Assembly (NCBI GenBank): GCA_907165135.1
Contig: OU015567.1
Location: 11,165,001 to 11,229,000, forward strand
Direction: 5' to 3'
Length of the DNA: 64,000 bases
From: Oikopleura dioica
Taxonomy: Eukaryota; Chordata; Appendicularia; Copelata; Oikopleuridae
The position numbers were made by a program, and so were the translations under genes. The notes under the pieces are model-generated. The model saw nothing but the letters and a program-made list of their open reading frames with translations, ran no database searches and was not told the DNA's origin. Below, piece by piece: positions 1-13,399 of this stretch (positions within the stretch are counted from its first letter, which is position 1; every line of letters begins with the position of its first letter).

Positions 1-715
1 CCAATAGATAAGACAAACGCAAAGGATAGGGATAGAAGAGATTGTCAGTTGATGATAGAAGGTTGTGATGTGGTGGTGCTGTTGCGCCGCCACGAGTGCC
101 CCTGGCCAGCTCATTGGCCACCGCAAAAACCGCAAACGCACTATACTCGGCCACTATACGCCGCCATTGCAGCCCATCTTCTATTCCACGAAACTAACGA
201 ATATCTTTGAATATCCAACACCACCAGCTCCAATAAGATCAATAATCATTTCGAAATTTCAAAAAAAAAATATAAAACTAATTATCTCATAATTATATAA
301 AATTGCCCCTCTAGTTTGAACTTCTGACTGACATCGATCTCACGACGATGTTTGAGTATCCTTCTCTAGGATGATTCCATCGGGGTGTTTCCAGCACTGA
401 TCTTTTCGGAAACTTCTGCGTAGCAGATGCGGACAAACTGGATTAAATTTTATTTTTTAATATCTGATCATACCGTATCAACAAAGGCTAAATCGAAGGA
501 GGAAAACAGCTTTGGAAACATATCTGCGCTCGTTTTTTTCCTATTTGCGCTGGGCCTTTTAAAATGGCAAGTATGGCGGTTATCTCCTTGGCTCAGGTAT
601 TGAGGGGCATTCTTGCGGCTTTTTCGAAGACAAACGTGAGTCACGTGACCTCAGACACCAAATGCGGCTGTCGGGCCGTTCCACTCGGCGACCAAATTTC
701 GTAAAAACGATTATG
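1..715. other. No gene seen
   Basis: I find no supported exon on either strand here. The stretch may be an intron or flank of the minus-strand gene whose exon lies at about 0.9-1.0 kb. Short open frames are present but have no splice context or recognisable motif. Confidence 0.4.
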
Positions 716-849
716 TCAATGCGGTAGCGTAACATTTCCGATGCTGCCCGATCCTGCTCGCCTGTAAAGGCTTATTTTAGAAAGAAAATATTTTTCGCCA
801 GAGCAGATCGCTCTTTTGGTCGAAAAGAGAAAGGTAGAAAAAGAGAGCA

Positions 850-1033
850 ATCTGTATGGATGTCTTCGGAAATGTTGTGAATTCGGCCGGAAGTGATTCT
901 TCATCTTGCTCCTGTAACCTAAGCCACTGGACGCGGGAGCGCTGTCTCCTAAAAGTGCACTATTTTCTCCCTCATCGATCTCATCGCTCACCGCATTTCC
1001 AAAATATTTATGAAGTTCTTCTTCAGCGGTTAT
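850..1033 (-). CDS. Isolated exon of an unidentified minus-strand gene
   Basis: One minus-strand frame is open and looks coding: it is acidic, with EEELHKYFG followed by DEIDEGENSALLGD. An ENSALLGD-type acidic dileucine stretch is common in cytosolic tails of membrane proteins, but no family is recognised. A possible 5' splice site (G|gttac) lies near 920; otherwise the frame stays open to about 850. It lies downstream of the KCNT stop codon at 1526 on the same strand, so it should be a separate gene running off the left edge. No start codon or further exon could be placed. Confidence 0.35.
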
Positions 1034-1525
1034 TTACCGCAAACCACGTCAAATACGAAGGAAAGAAACGGATAAAATCGTTCTCGATTGTCCCTCAATC
1101 TGTACAGAATTATATAAAGCTCGATAAGGACTTGTAACTAACTGATCTAGGAATCGGCGTTTTCTAATGATTTACGATTGGAAGGCGGCGATACTGTCTC
1201 GTAATCGCACCGTAAATTCAAGGGTCTCTTCCGTCTGTGGCAAGCCTGGCATTTTCGAATTCCTCAATTCTCTTTATCGCCCGTGCTAGTTACTGGTTAA
1301 ATGTTTAGGAAATATGCGAAAGGGGGGAATTATTTTAGGTAACAGAGAGCTGCGCGCCTATCTGACGATGAAAGCAAGATCTTGAGCGGATAAGAAAGCC
1401 TTGAACCTCTATTAAACTTTCTTATCTTCTAAAGAAGTGCTCTATAATTTTGAAATCTTGATAATGATTGTATTTAAGGTTTTTGAACATTCTGGACTTT
1501 CAAGGCAGTGAAGGCGAAAATTGAT

Positions 1526-4500
1526 TCAGGATGATTTTTCAGAATGCGTCGCGAGGACGTCAGCTTCGATCTTCTGATTGATAGGCTTTATGGTGTATCT
1601 GAAATGCATGTGATAATGTCTACGATTGAGCAAGTTACATGATATCTCCAACGATCAAAGGCAAGTTTGGTTCAGGGTTGATAATAACGAAGCCGCGTCC
1701 AGAGTTGGCGGAATTTTGCTTCCCTTGTCTGTATGTCGCCTAAAACGATGAGTATTTGAAAATGATGCGGATTACTTACTTCTTCCATTTTCTCAGAAGG
1801 CACTTTCAGATATTTGGTTCGCTGTTCTATGAGATTATTCAGCTGATCTCGCTCTGTTCTGAGCCTCAAAGGTTCATTGTGAGAATTGAGCATATCTCCA
1901 GCTCCTTCCAAAGTATCAAGAGATCTAAAATTTGATTTATGTGAAGCTAACTACAATCAACTGTTCAATGCTATTAACGGTAAAAATTATTTATAAAAAT
2001 TATCTTGCGTGTTTCGTTCAATAACGAAAGACTACGGTGAAAAATGGAAATCGAAAAATTGAAGAGTTCATGACGATGCCACGGGGCGTTATCTTTATCT
2101 AACTCAATTTGTCTATGATCGAAAAATCTCAATGGTTTGGCCTGGGCATTTGAGAAAAAAAACGGACGCGGTCGAAATCGGCCGAGGCGAAATTCAATTT
2201 GACAAACTCGATCCGCCGCGTTGCTCTTGGTGACATAACGGAGCCCCATTAGCATCCGATACATGCTAGCCTTGGTAATAGCCGTAATCGAACAGAAACC
2301 AAAAATCGACCTCATCGTGGTTGAAAGACGTTCAAAATCTCTCGAGTCAATATGGCAATGCCTTTCTTTGAATTGAAAAAATATCACCAGTGGACTTTTG
2401 GATTTCTTCATGGTAGAAAACATATTCTAAAGAAGCTGTGAAAATATGTGTTTAGCACGTTCCTTCCGCGATCTAGGAATATCTCGCAGCTAAAAATGCT
2501 CTAATTAGCTTCAAGCAGGAGGTCTATTTTTTCGAATTGCGGCTGTGGGTGCGAATTTCGCGGTCCCCGCTCAAATTGTGGAATTTTGCGCTGTGGCTTC
2601 AGCAACTACCGGAGCCCTGGTGCCTCCTACTGTAGCTCTGAAATACTTCTCGATTAATTCACGATCAAGATATCTGAATTTTCGACCGGGGAAGTTTTCC
2701 TGATCGAATTTTAGAGCTGAAGAAAGAAAGCTACTATGATGATCTTATCCAAAAGCCCAATGAACTCTTTTAAAATTTCATTTCCGAGACTGGTTCTTAA
2801 AGCTGCATTTAGTAATATATTAAAAAATGCAAATTGTGGAGACAAGGCGACAGGCCTGCGAGGCCGCCCTGCGTCTCGGCGTGAAAAATTGCCGAATAAT
2901 TCGAAAAAGTAAAAAAGCCCGGTTCGAGTTGCCTCTGTCGCCAATTTGTAGACACTAATTAGCTTCCTATGCTAATTGATTAATTAGCTTTCTTTTAATT
3001 AATTAGAGCAAGAAAGGGTGAGAGATTGATGCTTACCGCCTAAATTTATTCCGAATTGACAAGCCAGCGTCAATTATCCGCGCAGAAAATCGTCTACAAT
3101 TTTTTAAATGTCAAAGAAATCATCATTTAAAACTTGATTCGCATGATTAGGATGATACTTATCAAAATGCTTGATATTTTTTTTGTTAAATTAAAGAACA
3201 TATCGAAATTGCGCATATGTATTTGTGTGACCTTGAAAAATTGCATAGGGATTGCTCGATTCCATATGCTCACGTGCTGATGCAAACGTTAACAAGTTAA
3301 AAAACCGCAGGCCTAGCAATCATAAAAATATCCATGGATATTCAGCAAAGTTAACATTGTTTTCATGCGTTACGAAGATCTTAGAATAGAACATTAAATA
3401 CCTGTCCGAATTCGTTTTATGAACTCCAGAGCTTCTTGAGAAATCGGTCCGCTTCTCGTTGCGATAGATTCCAAGTGGAATCTCTCCTGGGGATTTTTTC
3501 ATGAATGTTGGGGAAACGGAATGATCGTACCTGTGAACTGTGTGAGAATCTTGAACAATTGACTGTAATTAAGGCTCGCTTCTCGCTCCGTTACGGTTAC
3601 CTAAGATTTGAAAATGTTAGTGTCGTTTGTTGCTAAAACATGCATTGAACATTTCGCTTCACTTTTATATATTGTATGTGTATTGTTTTCGATGACAAAA
3701 TATGCCGACTTTGATCGATTTTTCTCATTTGCGGGATGAAAAGAAATGGAATTTAGGGACTCTTTCTTTGTGGAATTTTATATATTTGTGCGACTACTTC
3801 TGAAATAAAAAGGCCTCGTCTTTACGTGAGTCTGCGATGGTTCCTGAGATACCACTGGCTTCCCAGTCGGTTAACCAGTTGGTTAACCAGCAGTGGCCGT
3901 CGCGAAACCAAAAGCAAAGCCGCGTAACAACAGGCGCCCCATAGGCCAACATAATTGTGGCCGCAATTTTCACCCAAAGTTTCATGCTAAGCGGCCACAG
4001 TTGTTCACGTTTGTGGCTGAAAAACCTGAGACGTCTTTCCGATTCAACAGATTTTATCGTGAAAGATGATAAGAGGCTAAACAAAGGAAACTTACAGTGC
4101 CCATGAAGCCACTGCCAGGCTCAAATTGAAGACCGAGAAGGAGACGTAGAAGTTTTGGAAGGTAAGGCTATAGAAAAATTTAGTCAGCGACCATTTAGGA
4201 TTAGTTTTACCTTTGTGAACGATTGGTAAAGAAGAGCGTCAAGCATTGAGCTACAGAAAGCCCGTCCGGATGCGAATGGCCCACGGAAAAGATAGGACAG
4301 CTCGTTCGTCCCCTGGACTGCATCCTCCTTAAAAGACATTTCGTTGGAAACTGTTTCAGAAACCGTGACAGTTCCACCCTGTTTCTCGATTCGTTGTAAC
4401 TTATTCACCCTTAGAAAGAAAACTCACTTTCCATTTGAGCCGGCTATTCTCAATAAACTAGTCATCGAATACTATAAATGCCAAATTTATCAGTAATCAG

Positions 4501-7500
4501 AGTCGTTTCTCAAAAATATCGTCTGAATGCGTTGTTTGGCTATTTTGCCTTTGTCTAGCGGATGAAAATGCTGCTCAACCACGAGCAGCGACCGCGAACT
4601 CAACCGCGGTCTTTACCCGGATAATCCCGACGGACAGTCACTTTTAGCCGAAGAAAACAAAAAGCCAGCCGCCCGGCTACTGCCAGAAAACCGACGACGA
4701 AACCGCGCAAATGGATTGCGGCCTCCTTTTAGCCAGTACCCAGGCCCAGCCAGTGGTCAGCGAGCAACGCGCTGCAGACGGAAAATTCACTGAAGGGCGA
4801 GAACGAATAAGCTCATTTATTTGAGCGAGAAAATTGGGTTTATAATTTTCTAAACGGTTTCCAACTTCGAAAGCAGTTTACCTTTTCGGTTTGTAGGGAA
4901 AAGTTCATGAATCGCATGTTGGACGCGTAGCTCAGCTCCAGAGAAACATTCACAGCGGGAAACAATCTAAAAAAGCAAGTCAATGAGGTCTACTGTCGAA
5001 ACAGTTTCTTGCTAGAAACATTTTAATCAAACCAGCTGTAGAGCAAAGCACGATAAAAGTGTTGGGAAAAGCGGTGCCGAGTGAATCTCCAGTGCTACCG
5101 CGATACACCTCCAGAGACAGGTGGTGCCGTGTATCCGCGGTGCCAATTACTCTGTTAATTCGGACCTATCTGAGCAGATAGGGAGCCGCAATTTTCAAAA
5201 AAAAACTTTCTACGACGCGCTCACGAGAAACCTGCCTATTGGCTTTAATGATAAGCTACGGTAAAAACTACTGAAGAAGTAAATTCCATTCGAGTTACTA
5301 TCTTTATCATCTTACAATAACAGTTTTTATCTCCATTTTTTGCGCGACCGGCTGGTCGGCGCCTCCGACAAAATTCAAGATAATCTCGTTGTGGTCAAAG
5401 ATTTAATTCCAGACATCGCATACTACATGCATATTGTACATATTTGCCGCATAGTTTCCTTATATATAAATTTCATCGCGGCCTGGTGTTCTAGCGGAAA
5501 ACATAAATTTTGCGGTGGCTACCTTATTGCGAATTTACGATTATGTCTTTCTGTCAAACGCAATTATCCTTTTGTTTACAAATCTGGATAAAAAAAAAGA
5601 CCAGCAAAAATAATTTCCGCAAGTAGCTATTAAACTAATGAATTTAAAAGGTACATAAAACAAGCTTTATGGAGCATTTATATTTTTAGTGGCTTTGTTC
5701 CGGCAATTGAGCGGCTAAAATAATCTGGCTAATATTTTCGGGCGTAAAATTTTTAGAAATTTGAAAAACCACAATTTTTGCGCGGTGTAAGCTGCTCTAA
5801 TCCGGCCACTGATCCAATTTGGGCACACACGGGCAACTTCCGCAGACAATGCCACTTCAAAGTGCGAGACCTTAATTTGGCACTGGCAGAAACACAAAAA
5901 GGGCGCAAGAGGAAATTGAATCTTGCGAATTCAATTTAGATCATTTCTTCGTCATTTCTTACCGGCAAATGGTTTCAGTGGCGATGAGTTGCTTTGAATC
6001 GGCCATGTGTTCCTCGGCCATGTAGTTGAGATCGGTAGACGGGTCCCTGTTCAGAATGATAACAGAATGTGCCCACAAGATACCACTTTTCAACAAGTCG
6101 TCGACGCTAGAATTTTTTTTAATCAAAACGATCAAAAGATAGGCACAAGAAAATCTGTTTTCCCACAAAAGGCCATTCCCACGTTCCTTTCTCATCATCA
6201 GGTGTCCTTTTTTGGACATGTTGGGATGTTGTTGGTGGTGGTGTTGGTTGGCCTGGGAAGAGGACGGCTGATCAAAGATTTTTCTTTGGCGTTGTACAAC
6301 AACGCGCCCGCAAGATGACATTTGGCGCCTGAACGATCATTCTGACTGAACGCGATCCAGCCACGAGCTCGTGCCTCACCACCGACCACCACCACAACCA
6401 AGGCTCGCCTTCAAAGTCAACTACCGCAGTGGGAGCAATGCCAGAGCAATTTGCCCATTTACGCGAATAATGGATAGTAAAGTTTAGATCCTTACATCAA
6501 CAAGCTTTCAAAATTGCGACGCAGAGTAATTCTACACAGGCTAGGCATTTATACCTGGTACATGAGCCTTCTTGATAGTACACAAGGGGGAACCAACTGA
6601 TGCAGTCCAAGAAACTCTGAGAAGGCGGCTCCTCCAAAAGCAAAACAATTGGCCTTAGCTCATCAACACTTCTGTAGTAAGCTCTCAGCGGGATAATGAA
6701 ATTATAGAGCGCCATTTGAGCCTCTTCAGCTGAAACGATTATGTGACTTGCAGGCCATGTCTTTTCCCAAACATTTCCAAGTAGCATTTCTTCAACAGAA
6801 GCGGGTTCTTTTCTGATGTAACACAATGTAGGAGTGATGTAGCCAAGGTATGGCGTGCACGGGGGAAAATCGTGTTTGCATTCTCCGAGAAGATCAGACT
6901 TTGAATTGTCGATTTTTTCTGTCCATTCCGACATGTTTTGCTGGAAAGCTTTTGGACCATCCGCATCTGGTGAAATCTTCGTGTTTCGAGGACTTTGAAA
7001 ACCCATTTTAGTTGTATTGATCTCTCCTAGATCATCCAAATTGTCGTCAATGAAAGCACTGTCGCCCTCGTCTGTAAGACATACGTAATAAAGTCGATCT
7101 TCCGGTCCTAGATAGAAGCCCTGGCCCGGATTAAGCTTCAGTTTTCCATCTCGTTCTACGGCAATAAGGATTGCGCCAGTTTTACGATGGACGACGCATG
7201 AGGCTTGTGGAAAGCTGTAGCCAATGTAGCTATTGAAAAACTTCGATTCAGAAGCAATTACGTCGTAGATTTCCATTCCCGCAGATCGATTTAGATGCAC
7301 TTTCCAATCTCCGTGGATGTCGTCGTCGAGGCCTTTCGTCGTGTGGATTAGGAGAGTGATAAACGTGCTCATTCCAGGGATGTCGCAATTCAAAGCGAGC
7401 AGAGCGTACTTCATTTCATCGTCGCACAAGCAATTGTCTGCAAAACCAAGATAGAAAGTGCTCTCAGAACGCAAGCATTGAACAAAAAGCTTTGTTGAAG

Positions 7501-10296
7501 GAGCAAAATCCTTGATTGCCATAGATCGTAGAACTGTGTGCTCGTCAGTCTCAGCTCGAGACAAAATTCCACCTCTTCGAGTTCTATCAGTGCAGATAAA
7601 AACAGCAAGTGCATCGTTTAGTTTTGCTCTGAGGAGATCATCGGAACGATACGTTGAACCAATAATCAGCGTTACTCTTGGTAAGGGGATCAAAAAATTC
7701 GTACTCTTCCTTGATTTCAATTATTTAAACTTTGAATCCCTTGACTAGAATTCCAAAGAGGTGCCTGTAAGAATCTCTTAACAGACGCATCTGGCTCTTT
7801 TGCACAAAACAACACAACAGAGTAGTTTTCAGCGTGCTCGTCAACTTCGTAGAACTCGTGGAGGAAAACAACAACATCGTCGTATTGAAGATCTGTGGTA
7901 CAAAGAACAACATGTTTTCGTGACTCTCTGTATTCCACCAGCCTTTGTTGTTCGAGATAAATAACCGCAATCTGCTCCACGTGGATAGGGATAATTACGA
8001 GAGCAAGAAAGATCATCAGAATAACGATCAATTTCGATGGCCAGATCTTCGGAGACACATCCCCGTATCCAACTGTTGAAAAAGTCACGACGACGAACCA
8101 AAAAGTATCCAACAAGTTCAGATCATTCGCTCCAGCTCGTTCGAAGTGGTTTACAAATCCAAGGCACGTGACGAAGATGCATAGAACAGACATAACGAGC
8201 TGAACGATCTTGTAAAATATAGTAGAATGACTTCTTCTTGAATCTCGCTGCATGAAATTGACTGTTTCGTTGACAAGTGTTCGACCAAGCCAAATGTGGA
8301 GGAATGTGGGAACAAAGGCAACTCTTTTTATAAGGATATAAATTACTTCAAAAATAACACGTTATAGCACATCGGTCTGATCTCCATTTAACAATTCAAG
8401 CTAAAAAAGTCTTACGACCAAGAAACACCTGAAAGATTGACTTTTATCCTCCGATGAAACTGGGCCATAAATTTCGTTTTCAGTAAACTTTTGACAATAG
8501 TCTATCGCACCGTGAAACTTAAACGTAAGTTTCTTTTTGAGTAATTTACGTCCACATTCCTAAGATAATAAAGCATCGACGATAGAACCAGCGGCAAAGA
8601 AATAATACACTCCAAAAGCAAAGTCAGGCTCAAGAATGCGGACGTATTAAATCCGTTGTTGAGGATGGAAATCATTATCGAGTAGACTAAGGTCATGTAG
8701 GTGAATATCACCTCCAAGATCCAAATTGAATATGGTCGGCAGACGAGGAAAATTGGAGCCCATTGGATGTCGAATGTTTCATGACCTGATCGAGACCTTA
8801 AAATTGGCGGTTGAATTGGAGGCAAACAAATAACCCTAGAAAGGCAGTACTTACTGATCAGGTTTCTTCAATTCCACTTTACATGTTGAGTTTTCATTAT
8901 AATTCGGCTCCCATACGCTTTTGCAACAATACGCATCGTCTATCGTGTCAAGGCCAGCTCGAATGAAATAGACCAGAACCAGTATTACCCTGACACAGAG
9001 CATAAACAGCCGGATCGTTGCACTAATAAATTTTGAATTAAGTCGAAGGAGATAATGTATGCGTCAATGATTAAACGACTAGGTTCATTTTAGAGGTTGT
9101 ACTACAACCGTTGTTAGCTTATTTTTGCTTTTATAATTTAAAAAAGCCCTTACGCATTATCAAAGCTGAAAAGTTGATTCAAAGGTGGTAGTAAAAATTT
9201 AAAAGTACTCGATTTATTATAGAGTGCAATATAATCTGGCGTTGCACGCGTCGTCTCTCGCATCTTCAAATTTTGAAATAGAAGCGGAAGTAAACTATCA
9301 ATAGATTCAGCTTGTTCACTAGTCATAAAATTTCATAAGATATGAAAACATCTGAATTTTCTGTGTACCTGGTCGCGGTATTTTTGAAGAAAAATCGATG
9401 GATCCGTTCGCCGAAACTTTCATCGCTGACGTAGTACTGTAGTTTCACCCTGAAAGAATTTTTTATTCAATCTTCAGCTGAGACTCAGCTCAATAAGCCA
9501 GTTATCAAGAGTTATTATCCGTATTTATTTGCAATGTTATTATCTGTAATTTATAGCGAGCTCTGTAAAATTATAATTACAACTCTTATTGATTTGCCAA
9601 TCGATTTTCAAATGAAACAAAGCGAACTTTACTACTGTAATTACGACTCGTTGAAGGCCGAAACGAAGTCCGTATAGCTCACGAATGAAATTGAGTCTCT
9701 AATCGGCATTTTCACCGGAGGAAAATAAATATCGCTTTCACTTGCTTGTTTCTCGTAACCAGCATTGCTGCATTTTTTATGAACAAGTCACGAGGGACAT
9801 TATGTTTGCTTCTAATTTTTCAAATTATTTCTCGAGCCTTCTCTGTGATAATACTGAACTTAAAAGATACTCGTACTATTTCAAGTGATACTTTTAATAA
9901 ATAATTCGATCAGCTATGGAAATCTCTCGACTCAATCTCATACATGTTAAATTTCTAATGAAAGCGAAAAGCTACACTCATTCAACTCTTTTTTATTCTT
10001 TCTGTAATCTTATTACGATTGTCTGTTAATTAGATCTGTTATCATTGATCCATGTCTTACGATGTTATGTCCGTATCAGTCTCTTCATAGTCGGAAAATT
10101 TGGGACTTCCTTGGGCCCAGTAAACTCCCTCGTGCGAGTGCTTATCAAACAGTAATTTTTGACTAATACCAGTCTTTTTTCGACAAATAGACTTGAATCT
10201 TTTTAGCTTATGAGTTTCGTTGAAAACTTGTATAGTTTCTACACCATCAGGGCTTTTGAGGGTAAACTGACATTGCCTGTTTCTCCCCATATTCAT
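1526..10296 (-). CDS. KCNT: Slo2 (KCNT, Slack/Slick-type) sodium-activated potassium channel, 15 exons
   Basis: A large-conductance K+ channel subunit of the plasma membrane. Exons: 10296-10061, 9449-9369, 9022-8855, 8796-8525, 8321-7746, 7674-6555, 6106-5963, 4966-4882, 4399-4211, 4167-4096, 3600-3531, 3486-3402, 1924-1780, 1739-1639 and 1598-1526. They sum to 3417 nt, or 1138 aa, with all phases agreeing; vertebrate KCNT1 is about 1200 aa. Exons 2-4 carry S1-S4 without the arginine ladder of voltage sensors. Exon 5 has HFERAG and the selectivity filter TVGYGD at about residue 335. RCK1 follows (KHVVLC, VKRFLQAPLW, ALLALNC), then RCK2 (SHIIVSAEEAQ, FIIPLRAYYR, SMLDALLYQSF, EIPLGIYR) and the C-terminal GDIIYTIKP. 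The 78-aa first exon is not recognisable. The exon 4-5 join is the least certain, because the GAC|gtaaat site would break the frame. Introns range from 40 to 1477 nt. Confidence 0.93.
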
Positions 10297-10468
10297 TGTT
10301 TATCTACCCTCCTTGATCTATGGCTAGGTTTTCTGGAATTTCTCTTAGAAAGATTCTTCATATTTGATCAAATAAAATAAGGACATTTAGAAAAAGTGCA
10401 AGAATTAAATGCGGTTTAACAAAAAAGGCTCACTCCTTCGCTGTCTCAAACGAGTATTTTCAATATTC

Positions 10469-11159
10469 ACGAGGACTTGATATTAGACGAGGGCCTTTGA
10501 CGTGAGGACAACGAAGCTTTTTTCCAAACACTACTTCTTCTCCTTTGAGGAACGACGCGTTTAGGTGAGTTCTGGAAGTTGGATGGCGTGACGCCAAAGA
10601 AGGACTTCTGGCTCGGGCTTTCCGATCTGGAGCGGACGTTTGCTGCCTGTAGCCGGTTTCAAGTTTGGTGTATATTCATGTCGTTATTAAAAATTCAAAG
10701 CAACCTTGCTTTATTGTTAGGCAAAGTAATCGAGGCACAAGAATAATGAATCTTTTTCTAAAGAATTTCATTTTTTAAAGACCTTCGAATCCAAGGATTC
10801 GATCTCTTGATGTCATTAACAATCAATAAATCGTAGTCAAATTTTGCAAAAAAATCCTAATAAACAAATAGATATTAACTAAAATAACCAAAAAGATTAG
10901 AATGAACCTTCAAAGAAGTGTTATTGCTGGAAGTTCCAGCCTGGAACCATGTCTGAGTTTGCTTTTTGCGAATAAGATTTGCATGTTCATTCTGCAGAGA
11001 GCATGAATCTTTGATAAGATCAACACTCGCTAACGTCATTTAAAAGGAGAGCTTTACTGTGTCAACCTTTACTGAGTGATTCTCTGGACTCTTGCTTCTT
11101 TCTCGTTGTTGATTTTTCCGTGCTTTTCTGGAGAAATCAGTTTTTAGGACTGGAATCAT
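10469..11159 (-). CDS. Unresolved minus-strand gene, possibly three exons
   Basis: Three minus-strand stretches look coding. The first starts at an ATG at 11159-11157 and is basic (ARKNQQRERSKSPENHS). The second, at about 11035-10905, includes SLQNEHANLIRKKQTQTW and ends at K|gttcat. The third, at about 10680-10469, is Arg/Ser-rich (ARARSPSLASRHPTSR, GKKLRCPHVKGPR) and ends in TGA. The phases of my candidate splice sites do not all agree, so the exon borders are approximate. No domain is recognised; RS-like composition is the only hint. It stops about 170 bp upstream of the KCNT start and could be the 3' part of the next unresolved gene. Confidence 0.35.
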
Positions 11160-11237
11160 TTTCTCTGTTTTGAATTTTTATCGCTTCATTTTCTGTTTTT
11201 TTATTTTACATTTTGTAATCTTTCTTCTTTTCTTTGT

Positions 11238-13020
11238 TTAAGATTGACTCAAAATGGGAGTACCTTGGCCTATCGGTGGTCTATCTGAAGTGGCCTGGTC
11301 TAGAAAGCAATATAGTTGTTGTTCTTTCGCAACAAACCCAGGTAATAAAGAAAGTGATCTTACGGAGCTATCAAGTTCTTCATGGCAAGCTAAATCAACA
11401 ACGGGCCCTCGGTCATAAATCCTAAAGATCACATAAAACTTGAAAATGATCCGTTATATGTCTCTCTTTCAATTTCTACTTCCAAGCCCGAAAAATGCTA
11501 TTCGAAAAAGCCTCTTCTTTCAGTGCTAATTCAAGACAATAGTGACTCTACTAGTCAAAGCCTTTCAGATCCTCCGTCAATCCTTGTCATAAAAATCCAT
11601 CTCTTGAAAATAATAGAACATTTGGGAAAAATAAAGCTGAACCACTGAAGGCTTAAAACTTTATGTCCTTTGGTCAGAAAGTAATTTATTCAGGTATTCA
11701 GCCGCTGACTGACTTGGATTCTCGATTTTTTTCCATAAATAACTAATGACATGTTACCATGGTAGTAACTACTTTCTCTTCTCATACGTTGCGTGGCTCG
11801 GGGAGATTATGTTTTGAATTTAAAATGACCAACCAGTAGTCATGAGATTGGATGAACTCTGTGAAGCAAAATAACCCTTTTCTCTCGAGAAAGTTCAGAT
11901 TCTCTTTTGAACTGGTAATTTATATTCATGAATGTCTGTTGATTTAGTCTGTAGACTTACTCTCTACTGTCGTTCCACTCAATCGTATCCCAAAAGGGCT
12001 TTGAAGTTGATGTTGCGAGAGACGGCCGCTCTGCCTTAGATACAGTTATATTCTGCGTTATTTCATTGGAAAGATCAATTAAATTAAATTTAGTAAAAAA
12101 TACTTTACTACTAATCGGAGTTATCATTCGTCATGAGTGTCACCATGGGGTTTCGGACCCAATGCTTTCCTACATCATAAATCAGTTAAAATGATCACCT
12201 TTTTGAAAAACAAGTTATCCTAATGTATTCGCGCAAAGGTACTCTTTGACGTTAATTTTCTTACTTTAGCTGTCTTATTTTTCTGCATTATTTCTCTTTC
12301 AAATAAATCTAAGAGCATAAAGAAGGATGAGGTGCTAAAACTTGACATTTTCACGTCACCGTCAAATACCACGTCAAATGCATTTTTAATTCGAATATAA
12401 ATAATTCCAGTTTCATAAACATTATCGTCATACAGACTTGGTAAATCCCCATTCCATTTTACCTGTTTATATAAAACCTCCAGGTCGATTTTCGACATTC
12501 GTATTTTTCTCTGCTTTTGGCTCAGCAAAAAGGGGATCAAATCCAATGGGGCGATAAACCCACTTATCCCTCTCCTCGATTTTGGGACTAGACTTTCACT
12601 TCACTGAGATTCTCTTATCGCTGGACAAACTTGTATTGATTGGAGAACTCGTCGACTTGCACGGCGAGAATCGCATTAAATTAGCGGAAAATAAAACACA
12701 ATTACCACCGTTGGGAAAAATTAGATATCTTCAAACTCAAGTGTTTTTTGAGTCCTAAATGCCCTTTGGAAACAATTCAGCGGATCGACGAGCGGGTCAA
12801 TAAATAGTTTTTCATTTTTAAACGTTTCGAACTCATACTGCACCAAACAACTCATCTCAAAGGATAATTCAATTGGCTGCATCATTAAAATTGCATCAAC
12901 TTTATATTCTATTTTTCGACGTTTTAAACTTTAAACTTACTTAAATCTGCCTGAATCGCTTTTTATTGCCACTTTCGGGGTCAATTTTTTCGTGTGAAGT
13001 CTCATTCTACCTCGATTATC
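11238..13020 (-). CDS. Unresolved minus-strand gene, several coding-like exons
   Basis: Coding-like minus-strand stretches occur at about 13020-12920 (MRLHTKKLTPKVAIKS), 12900-12725 (IELSFEMSCLVQYEFETFKN), 12580-12220 (LPSLYDDNVYETGIIYIR), 12080-11968 (FNLIDLSNEITQNITVSKAE, ending at gtaagt) and 11431-11238 (acceptor tctttag, frame ending in TAA). No family is recognised and I could not obtain one consistent phase chain. Weaker plus-strand frames overlap 11250-11640, so strand use there is uncertain. Region 12580-12480 is open in two minus frames. Confidence 0.35.
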
Positions 13021-13399
13021 TATTACTTCGCATTATTTTTCAAAAATATGACCAACTGGGGTCTCATTAAACATTCTTTTATCGCGCTTTCTTTTTTCGC
13101 TAATTTGCAGTTTTTCGCCATAGAAACATGAAAACAATTACGGGAAACAGAACTAAGAAACAATACTTGAAAATTGTCAACAGCCGACTCGGTTTTCTTC
13201 TTTTCATTTTATGCAATAATCATCTGCAAGTTACTACTAGATTAACGTTAGTGCAAGTCCTTATCATTAAATCCCTAAAGAGCGATAAGCTTTTGATGAA
13301 CGAATAAAACGCAAGAATTTAGCGAAGGTCAGCAGCGAAATCCCCCGCGGCGAGGTGCTTGCGTACACCCGGCGCCCACTCCATTATTTCTCCATATTT

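Noticed and set aside
1974-2423. 149-codon minus-strand frame in a KCNT intron
   Set aside because: It falls between exons whose phases join perfectly without it and it has no recognisable features.
5340-5591. 83-codon open frame on the plus strand inside a KCNT intron
   Set aside because: No ATG at its start (it opens on a TTG), no splice context, no motif; it lies opposite a well-supported intron.
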